From assembly GCF_006711645.1 (NCBI RefSeq), contig NZ_CP041247.1, positions 1,550,001 through 1,614,000 of the forward strand: a stretch of 64,000 bases of DNA, read 5' to 3'. This document shows, in pieces, positions 57,933 through 64,000 of the stretch. Both the position numbers and the translations under genes were made by a program. Position 1 is the first letter of the stretch; each line of letters starts with the position of its first letter. This DNA is from Klebsiella electrica (GTDB lineage: Bacteria; Pseudomonadota; Gammaproteobacteria; Enterobacterales; Enterobacteriaceae). Below the pieces are notes generated by a model that worked only from the letters and a program-made list of their open reading frames with translations, did no database searches and was not told where the DNA came from.

Positions 57933-58769
57933 TCAGGCCAGCAGATAGCGGGCGTGAAAACGCAGATGGTCTTCAATAAATGAAGCGATGAAGTAGTAGC
58001 TGTGATCGTAGCCGGGCTGGATTCTCAGGGTTAACGGCCACGCTTTTTGCCGCGCGCACTCCGCCAGCACCGCTGGCTGCAGCTGTAGCGCGAGGAAGGT
58101 GTCGCTATCGCCCTGGTCTATCAGCGTCGGAATGGCGTCAGCGGGCTGGCTTGCCTGCATTAATGCGCAGCTGTCCCACGCCTGCCAGGCAGACTCATCG
58201 GCGCCGAGATAGGCGGTGAACGCTTTTTGTCCCCAGGGAACCTGCGTAGGGTTAACAATCGGCGCGAAAGCGGAAACGCTGGTAAAACGCCCCGGGTTTT
58301 TCAGCGCCATGATCAGCGCGCCGTGCCCGCCCATCGAGTGGCCGCTGATGGCGCAGCGCTCGCTGACGTTAAACTGCGAACGGATGAGCTGCGGCAGTTC
58401 GTCACGCAGATAGTCATACATGCGGAAATGCGCAGACCACGGCGCGGCGCTGGCATTGAGGTAAAAACCTGCGCCTTTACCCAGATCCCAGCCGCTATCG
58501 TCGGCGACATCATCGCCGCGCGGACTGGTATCCGGCATGACCAGCACCAGACCGAGTTCGGCGGCGACACGCTGGGCGCCCGCTTTGGTGGTGAAGTTTT
58601 CATCATTGCAGGTCAGCCCCGACAGCCAGTAGAGCACCGGCGGCGGCGTCTCATCGCACAGGGGAGGTAAAAAAATGCTGAACGTCATTGCGCAGTTCAG
58701 GGTACTGGAGTCGTGCCGCCATCGTTGCTGCCGACCTTCATAACAGCGATGCTCTTCAAGCAATTCCAT
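57933..58769 (-). CDS. yeiG: S-formylglutathione hydrolase YeiG
   Basis: YeiG hydrolyses S-formylglutathione to formate and glutathione in formaldehyde detoxification. The 278-residue alpha/beta hydrolase shows the nucleophile elbow [27 protein letters not shown] esterase D sequence (read here [15 protein letters not shown]), a [16 protein letters not shown] block and the catalytic His in [14 protein letters not shown]. Three upstream residues before the E. coli-like core are as expected. It is convergent with cirA. Confidence 0.94.
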   Translation of the reverse strand: MELLEEHRCYEGRQQRWRHDSSTLNCAMTFSIFLPPLCDETPPPVLYWLSGLTCNDENFTTKAGAQRVAAELGLVLVMPDTSPRGDDVADDSGWDLGKGAGFYLNASAAPWSAHFRMYDYLRDELPQLIRSQFNVSERCAISGHSMGGHGALIMALKNPGRFTSVSAFAPIVNPTQVPWGQKAFTAYLGADESAWQAWDSCALMQASQPADAIPTLIDQGDSDTFLALQLQPAVLAECARQKAWPLTLRIQPGYDHSYYFIASFIEDHLRFHARYLLA

Positions 58770-59139
58770 GCCGGGCTCCTCAGGAAGGTAAATGCGGGTG
58801 TCAGGTCATAATACAGATATTTCATCTACCTGTGAGCAACTTTCACTTCCTCCTTTGAGGAACATATTGCATCATTAATGCAACTTTTAGCCAACATGCC
58901 CGATGCTGGTCGCTCGCCGGAGACGGCGCAATAGCGCGTGGCGGTCAGCGACAGAGTGCAAGGCGGGTCGGGCGAGTTTCCTCAGCGGTAACCGCAACCC
59001 GTCGTGAGGGATCAATAGCTCACGCAAATTTCAATAATTATCGTTTCGGCTACTGGATTATGTGCGCCGCCTCACGCACAATGAATGCAAACTTTGCCCG
59101 CAGAAGAGCAAAGAGCGCCACACCTGCAGGAGAACCTAA
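58770..59139. other. Divergent promoter region of yeiG and folE
   Basis: This is about 370 bp without a gene. It should contain promoters of yeiG (minus) and folE (plus). I see no operator I can name. Confidence 0.4.
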
Positions 59140-59808
59140 ATGTCAGCACTGAGTAAAGAAGCCATACTCGTTCATGAAGCGCTGGTCGCTCGTGGGCTGG
59201 AGACGCCTCTGCGTCCGCCCGTAGAAGAAATTGATAATGAAACCCGCAAGAGCTTGATTGCCGGACACATGACCGAGATTATGCAACTGCTGAATCTTGA
59301 TCTAACTGATGACAGTCTGATGGAAACGCCACGACGTATCGCGAAAATGTACGTCGATGAGATTTTTTCCGGGCTGGACTATGCCAGGTTCCCAAAAATC
59401 ACCGTTATCGAAAACAAGATGCAGGTCGATGAAATGGTCACCGTGCGCGATATTACCTTGACCAGCACCTGTGAACACCACTTTGTCACGATTGATGGTA
59501 AAGCGACGGTGGCCTATATCCCGAAAGATTCGGTCATCGGTCTGTCGAAAATCAACCGTATCGTGCAGTTCTTCTCCCAGCGCCCTCAGGTGCAGGAGCG
59601 ACTGACTCAGCAGATTTTAACGGCGCTGCAGACGCTGCTGGGCACCAGCAACGTTGCGGTATCCATTGATGCGGTGCATTACTGCGTCAAAGCGCGCGGC
59701 ATCCGTGATGCCACCAGCGCCACGACGACGACCTCACTGGGCGGCCTGTTTAAATCCAGCCAGAATACTCGCCAGGAGTTCCTGCGCGCCGTACGCCACC
59801 ACAACTAA
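59140..59808 (+). CDS. folE: GTP cyclohydrolase I
   Basis: FolE converts GTP to 7,8-dihydroneopterin triphosphate, the first step of folate synthesis. The 222-residue protein has the zinc and active-site blocks [20 protein letters not shown] and [20 protein letters not shown], and the zinc-ligand Cys in [18 protein letters not shown] precedes the ATG. It is followed by yeiB after 18 bp, a likely operon. Confidence 0.96.
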   Translation: MSALSKEAILVHEALVARGLETPLRPPVEEIDNETRKSLIAGHMTEIMQLLNLDLTDDSLMETPRRIAKMYVDEIFSGLDYARFPKITVIENKMQVDEMVTVRDITLTSTCEHHFVTIDGKATVAYIPKDSVIGLSKINRIVQFFSQRPQVQERLTQQILTALQTLLGTSNVAVSIDAVHYCVKARGIRDATSATTTTSLGGLFKSSQNTRQEFLRAVRHHN

Positions 59809-59826
59809 AAATACGGAGCAGGACAG

Positions 59827-60984
59827 ATGGAGCGAAATGTCACGCTGGACTTTGTGCGCGGCGTCGCCATCCTTGGGATCCTGCTTCTGAATATCAGCGC
59901 CTTCGGCTTGCCGAAGGCCGCTTACCTCAACCCGGCCTGGTCCGGGAGCATCTCCCTCACCGACGCCTGGACCTGGGCGATTCTCGATCTGTTTGCGCAG
60001 GTCAAATTCCTGACGTTGTTTGCCTTGCTGTTTGGCGCCGGACTACAGATGCTGTTGCCTCGCGGCAAGCGCTGGATCCAGTCACGTCTGACGCTGCTGG
60101 CGCTGCTAGGCTTTATCCACGGTCTGTTTTTCTGGGATGGCGATATCCTGCTGGCCTATGCGCTGGTGGGGCTGGTGGCGTGGCGCATGGTGCGCGATGC
60201 GCATCACATCAAAACGCTGTTTAACACCGGCGTCGTGCTCTACGTTATCGGCGTTGCCGTGCTCGTGCTGCTCGGCATGATTTCTGGCGATGCGCCGAAC
60301 CGTTCATGGGTGCCCGATGCGGCGAATTTACAGTATGAGCAATACTGGAAGCTGAACGGCGGACTGGAGGCGGTCAGCAATCGTGCCGATATGCTCTCCG
60401 ATAATCTGCTGGCGCTAGGGGCGCAGTACGGCTGGCAGCTGGCGGGGATGATGTTGATGGGGGCAGCGCTGATGCGCAGCGGCTGGTTAAAAGGGCAGTT
60501 TAGCCTCGGCCACTATCGCCGCACCGGCGCACTGCTGATTGTCGCCGGTATGCTCGTCAATCTGCCGGCTATTTTTGCCCAGTGGTATCTGGGGTGGAAT
60601 CCTCGCTGGTGCGCGTTCCTGTTACAGGCTCCTCGCGAGCTGGGCGCGCCGCTGCAAACCATCGGCTATGCCTCGCTGGCATGGGGCTTCTGGCCGCAGT
60701 TGTGCAGGCTGCGGCTGGTGGGGGCTATCGCCTGCGTCGGGCGGATGGCGCTAACCAACTATCTGTTGCAAACGCTCGTTTGTACTACCATTTTTTACCG
60801 TTTTGGCCTGTTTATGAAGTTTGACCGCCTGCAGCTGCTGGCTTTCGTGGTGCCGGTCTGGGCGGTAAATATCACCTTCTCTCTCTTTTGGCTACGTCAT
60901 TTCCGTCAGGGGCCGGTGGAATGGCTGTGGCGTCAGTTAACCCTGCGTGCGTCAGGGACATCACTAAAAAACACATCAAGATAA
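59827..60984 (+). CDS. yeiB: DUF418 inner membrane protein YeiB
   Basis: YeiB is a 385-residue polytopic membrane protein of unknown function. It starts MERNVTLDFVRGVAILGILL and carries FALLFGAGLQMLLPRGKRW and a C-terminal DUF418 part with GRMALTNYLLQTLVCTTIFY and GPVEWLWRQLT. It has about ten hydrophobic segments and resembles acyltransferase-3-like proteins in topology. The start follows GCAGGACAG. Confidence 0.93.
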   Translation: MERNVTLDFVRGVAILGILLLNISAFGLPKAAYLNPAWSGSISLTDAWTWAILDLFAQVKFLTLFALLFGAGLQMLLPRGKRWIQSRLTLLALLGFIHGLFFWDGDILLAYALVGLVAWRMVRDAHHIKTLFNTGVVLYVIGVAVLVLLGMISGDAPNRSWVPDAANLQYEQYWKLNGGLEAVSNRADMLSDNLLALGAQYGWQLAGMMLMGAALMRSGWLKGQFSLGHYRRTGALLIVAGMLVNLPAIFAQWYLGWNPRWCAFLLQAPRELGAPLQTIGYASLAWGFWPQLCRLRLVGAIACVGRMALTNYLLQTLVCTTIFYRFGLFMKFDRLQLLAFVVPVWAVNITFSLFWLRHFRQGPVEWLWRQLTLRASGTSLKNTSR

Positions 60985-61014
60985 CGATCTCGATCACAAT
61001 CATTAACAAAATGG

Positions 61015-61030
61015 ATGTAACCGTTTCCAG
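61015..61030. promoter_or_regulatory. GalR/GalS operator upstream of galS
   Basis: ATGTAACCGTTTCCAG fits the GalR/GalS palindrome (GTGnAAnCGnTTnCAC-type). It predicts autoregulation of galS. Confidence 0.75.
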
Positions 61031-61033
61031 GCT

Positions 61034-61049
61034 TGTGACATCACTCACG
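61034..61049. promoter_or_regulatory. CRP site upstream of galS
   Basis: TGTGACATCACTCACG has both half sites (TGTGA and TCACg) with the 6-bp spacer. It lies beside the GalS operator. Confidence 0.75.
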
Positions 61050-61139
61050 TAGCGCGCTGCGGGTCGCTGCCAGAATAGCCACCTTGCTGAACACAGGAGG
61101 TGGGTGTGACGTATTGCAATTCTCTTAAGGGCGGTAAGC

Positions 61140-62162
61140 ATGATCACCATTCGTGATGTCGCCCGTCAGGCGGGCGTTTCCGTAGCGACCGTCTCGCGCG
61201 TGCTGAACAACAGCGCGCTGGTGAGCCCGGATACGCGGGAAAATGTAATGAAAGCGGTAACGCAGCTGGGCTACCGGCCGAACGCCAATGCGCAGGCGCT
61301 GGCGACGCAGGTCAGCGACACCATTGGCGTGGTGGTGATGGATGTGTCGGATGCCTTTTTCGGCGCGCTGGTGAAAGCGGTGGATACGGTCGCTCAGCAG
61401 CACCAGAAATATGTGTTGATCGGCAATAGCTACCATGAGGCGGAAAAAGAGCGTCATGCCATCGAAGTGCTGATTCGCCAGCGCTGCTCGGCGCTGATCG
61501 TCCATTCCAAAGCCCTCAGCGATGCAGAGCTTGGCGACTTTATGGAGCATATGCCGGGGATGGTGCTGATTAACCGCATTGTGCCCGGCTACGCGCATCG
61601 TTGCGTGGGGCTGGATAATGTCAGCGGGGCGTTGATGGCCACGCGGATGCTGCTGAACAACGGTCATCAGCGCATCGGCTACCTCTCTTCAAACCATGGC
61701 ATCGAAGATGACGATATGCGCCGGGAAGGGTGGTTGAAGGCGTTGCAGGAACAAAACATTATCGCGCCAGACAGCTGGATTGGCTCGGGTACGCCGGATA
61801 TGCAGGGCGGAGAGGCGGCCATGGTTGAGCTACTGGGGCGCAATTTAGGCCTGACCGCGGTCTTTGCCTACAATGACAGCATGGCGGCCGGGGCGCTGAC
61901 GACGCTTAAAGATAATGGCATTGCGGTACCGCAGCATTTGTCGCTTATCGGCTTTGACGACATCCCGATTTCTCGTTACACCGACCCACAGCTGACGACC
62001 GTGCGCTATCCTGTTATGTCAATGGCGAAACTGGCAACGGAGCTGGCGCTGCTGGGGGCGGCAGGCAAACTCGATCATGAAGCGCGGCATTGCTTTATGC
62101 CGACGCTGGTACGCCGCCATTCGGTGATGCCGCAGCAAATTGCGGGGCCGATCACTAACTGA
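61140..62162 (+). CDS. galS: Galactose regulon isorepressor GalS
   Basis: GalS is a LacI-family repressor of mglBAC and galP, relieved by galactose. The 340-residue protein starts with the HTH and hinge [20 protein letters not shown] and has the sugar-binding core [20 protein letters not shown] and [20 protein letters not shown]. It lies upstream of mglB on the same strand, as in E. coli, with operators before both genes. Confidence 0.95.
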   Translation: MITIRDVARQAGVSVATVSRVLNNSALVSPDTRENVMKAVTQLGYRPNANAQALATQVSDTIGVVVMDVSDAFFGALVKAVDTVAQQHQKYVLIGNSYHEAEKERHAIEVLIRQRCSALIVHSKALSDAELGDFMEHMPGMVLINRIVPGYAHRCVGLDNVSGALMATRMLLNNGHQRIGYLSSNHGIEDDDMRREGWLKALQEQNIIAPDSWIGSGTPDMQGGEAAMVELLGRNLGLTAVFAYNDSMAAGALTTLKDNGIAVPQHLSLIGFDDIPISRYTDPQLTTVRYPVMSMAKLATELALLGAAGKLDHEARHCFMPTLVRRHSVMPQQIAGPITN

Positions 62163-62173
62163 TGATGTGTCTT

Positions 62174-62189
62174 ATGTAACCGTTTTCAA
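62174..62189. promoter_or_regulatory. GalR/GalS operator upstream of mglB
   Basis: ATGTAACCGTTTTCAA nearly repeats the operator in front of galS. It lies immediately upstream of the CRP site. Confidence 0.78.
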
Positions 62190-62191
62190 TC

Positions 62192-62207
62192 TGTGAGTAA
62201 ATTCACA
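62192..62207. promoter_or_regulatory. CRP site of the mgl promoter
   Basis: TGTGAGTAAATTCACA is a perfect CRP palindrome in both half sites, as at the E. coli mgl promoter. The rest of the leader up to mglB (62456) shows no other gene. Confidence 0.88.
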
Positions 62208-62455
62208 GTATATTAACATTCAACTGATTATGATGGCCTCGTTTACTAGTCTGAACCACTATATCACGGTGATTAATCACTTTTACCGTAGGGATAAGGC
62301 GCAGTACGCTTAATTAATTCGTGTTTCTGGAGCGTTACCCTACACGGAAGACAGAATTTATAGTCGTGAATGTTGTTGTGCGGTAACACTAATGTAACAA
62401 GTCCCCGCCGGCTATTTTCACACCAACGACCCTGCATAATAAAACCGGAGATTCC

Positions 62456-63454
62456 ATGAATAAGAAGGTGTTAACCCTGTCTGCTGTTATGGCTGGTATG
62501 TTATTTGGCGCCGCGGCACACGCAGCGGATACCCGTATCGGCGTAACCATTTATAAATATGACGACAACTTTATGTCGGTCGTGCGCAAGGCGATTGAGA
62601 AAGACGGCAAATCAGCGCCAGACGTTCAGCTGCTGATGAATGACTCGCAGAATGACCAGTCCAAACAGAACGATCAGATTGACGTCCTGCTGGCCAAAGG
62701 GGTGAAGGCGCTGGCGATTAACCTGGTGGACCCGGCAGCCGCTGGCACCGTTATCGAAAAAGCGCGCGGCCAGAACGTGCCGGTGGTGTTCTTTAACAAA
62801 GAGCCGTCCCGCAAAGCGCTGGACAGCTATGACAAAGCTTACTATGTCGGCACCGACTCAAAAGAGTCCGGGATTATTCAGGGCGACCTGATTGCCAAGC
62901 ACTGGAAAGCCAATCCGAACTGGGATCTGAACAAAGACGGTCAGATTCAATATGTTCTGCTGAAAGGCGAGCCGGGCCACCCGGATGCTGAAGCGCGTAC
63001 CACCTACGTGATTAAAGAGCTGAATGACAAAGGTCTGAAGACTCAGCAGCTGCAGATGGATACCGCGATGTGGGATACCGCTCAGGCGAAAGATAAGATG
63101 GATGCCTGGCTGTCTGGCCCGAACGCCAACAAAATTGAAGTGGTTATCGCCAATAACGATGCGATGGCAATGGGCGCGGTTGAAGCTCTGAAAGCGCATA
63201 ACAAGAGCAGCATTCCAGTATTCGGCGTCGATGCCCTGCCTGAAGCGCTGGCGCTGGTAAAATCTGGCGCGATGGCCGGTACCGTGCTGAACGACGCGAA
63301 CAACCAGGCGAAAGCCACCTTCGATCTGGCGAAAAACCTGGCCGATGGTAAAGAAGCGGCGGCGGGTACTAAGTGGAAGATTGAGAATAAGATTGTCCGC
63401 GTACCTTATGTTGGCGTAGATAAAGACAATCTGAGCCAGTTTATCGGTAAATAA
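62456..63454 (+). CDS. mglB: Periplasmic galactose/glucose-binding protein MglB
   Basis: MglB binds D-galactose and D-glucose for the Mgl ABC importer and for Trg chemotaxis. The 332-residue protein has a 23-residue signal peptide ending AAHA, mature start [17 protein letters not shown], sugar-contact blocks [18 protein letters not shown] and [18 protein letters not shown], and the Ca2+-binding loop DLNKDGQIQ. Confidence 0.97.
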   Translation: MNKKVLTLSAVMAGMLFGAAAHAADTRIGVTIYKYDDNFMSVVRKAIEKDGKSAPDVQLLMNDSQNDQSKQNDQIDVLLAKGVKALAINLVDPAAAGTVIEKARGQNVPVVFFNKEPSRKALDSYDKAYYVGTDSKESGIIQGDLIAKHWKANPNWDLNKDGQIQYVLLKGEPGHPDAEARTTYVIKELNDKGLKTQQLQMDTAMWDTAQAKDKMDAWLSGPNANKIEVVIANNDAMAMGAVEALKAHNKSSIPVFGVDALPEALALVKSGAMAGTVLNDANNQAKATFDLAKNLADGKEAAAGTKWKIENKIVRVPYVGVDKDNLSQFIGK

Positions 63455-63494
63455 TTATTGAGTTACGGGCGTGAGCTCTCCCCGGAACAGGTCG

Positions 63495-63523
63495 GGTTGC
63501 TGACAGCGAATGCTGCGGCAACC
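63495..63523 (+). terminator. Stem-loop between mglB and mglA
   Basis: GGTTGC pairs with GCAACC with an inner CAGC/GCTG stem. There is no T-run. A structure at this point would let mglB be made in excess over mglA, as expected for a binding protein. Confidence 0.4.
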
Positions 63524-63630
63524 TGAAATATCCGGATATTCGCGCCCGATTATTCCTGATACAGAACCCGACCCTGATGGCGGCGCGAATGCGTCGGTTG
63601 GGGTGTGCATGAACGCAGCCAGGTATAACT

Positions 63631-64000
63631 ATGGTCAGCAATAATAGCGAACGGTCAGGCGAATTCTTGTTGGAAATGAGCAATATCAACAAATCGTTTC
63701 CTGGCGTCAAGGCACTCGATAATGTCAATCTGAAAGTCCGTCCTCATTCTATTCATGCATTGATGGGAGAGAACGGTGCTGGTAAGTCGACATTATTAAA
63801 ATGCCTTTTTGGAATCTATCAAAAAGATTCCGGTAGTATTCTTTTTCAGGGGCAAGAGATCGATTTCCATTCCGCGAAAGAAGCGCTGGAAAACGGTATT
63901 TCAATGGTTCACCAGGAATTAAATCTGGTATTGCAGCGTTCGGTGATGGACAACATGTGGCTGGGGCGTTATCCCACCAAAGGAATGTTTGTCGATCAGG
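63631..64000 (+). CDS. mglA: Galactose ABC transporter ATPase MglA (partial)
   Basis: MglA is the fused double ATPase of the Mgl importer. The 123 residues inside the window contain [20 protein letters not shown], Walker [20 protein letters not shown] and the Q-loop MVHQELNLV. The gene runs past the window end. It follows mglB after 176 bp. Confidence 0.96.
   Translation, partial: MVSNNSERSGEFLLEMSNINKSFPGVKALDNVNLKVRPHSIHALMGENGAGKSTLLKCLFGIYQKDSGSILFQGQEIDFHSAKEALENGISMVHQELNLVLQRSVMDNMWLGRYPTKGMFVDQ

Overview
The window is enterobacterial chromosome, most like Klebsiella or Raoultella. The gene order is colinear with the Escherichia coli K-12 rcsD-ompC to mglBA segment: rcsD, micF, ompC, apbE, ada, alkB, yojI, mqo, eco, proL, yejM-yejL-yejK, rplY, radD, rsuA, bcr, yejG, yejFEBA, rtn, mepS, lpxT, yeiR, yeiQ, efpL, yeiW, setB, fruBKA, nfo, yeiH, yeiE, lysP, cirA, yeiG, folE, yeiB, galS, mglB, mglA. 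The porin resembles OmpK36. Several additions relative to K-12 are, from memory, usual in Klebsiella: mgtE plus a SulP transporter, a DeoR-type regulator with a NudK-like hydrolase, uxuA beside yeiQ, and an AI-2E family permease where I recall K-12 carrying nap-ccm-narP.

Layout. Positions 1-12,500 hold the Rcs phosphorelay (rcsD, cut by the window edge), the porin and its antisense sRNA micF, flavin insertion (apbE), alkylation repair (ada-alkB), YojI, Mg2+ and anion transporters, and malate:quinone oxidoreductase. Positions 12,500-24,600 hold ecotin, a permease, tRNA-Pro(GGG), the yejM/yejL/yejK group, a small accessory locus, L25, RadD, RsuA and Bcr. Positions 24,600-38,300 hold the YejABEF peptide importer, a CSS-EAL phosphodiesterase, MepS, LpxT, YeiR, a hexuronate gene pair (uxuB-like/yeiQ and uxuA, divergent) and EfpL.

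The accessory highlight is at 38,600-44,040. A compact type VI secretion cassette (hcp, a type-44 polymorphic toxin, and a membrane-anchored putative immunity gene) sits at the 3' end of yeiW. It is flanked by a 40-bp perfect direct repeat made of yeiW coding sequence. The repeat is followed by two different yeiW C-termini, so the resident gene seems to have received a replacement tail while its original tail was left at the far side. Two insertion sequences landed later. One is an IS66-family element with an 8-bp target duplication, upstream of hcp. The other is an IS5-family (IS427-like) element with a 2-bp duplication, and it splits the toxin gene. Removing that IS and one duplication restores a single toxin reading frame. 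No integrase and no other T6SS genes are present. After the cassette comes about 1.1 kb of AT-rich sequence with a good terminator and a few possible small proteins.

Positions 45,165-64,000 are conserved: sugar efflux (setB), the Cra-controlled fructose PTS operon (fruBKA), endonuclease IV, yeiH with its LysR-type neighbour yeiE around an ERIC element, lysine permease, the Fur-controlled catecholate receptor cirA, S-formylglutathione hydrolase, GTP cyclohydrolase I, yeiB, and the GalS/CRP-controlled galactose transport genes. mglA is cut by the window end.
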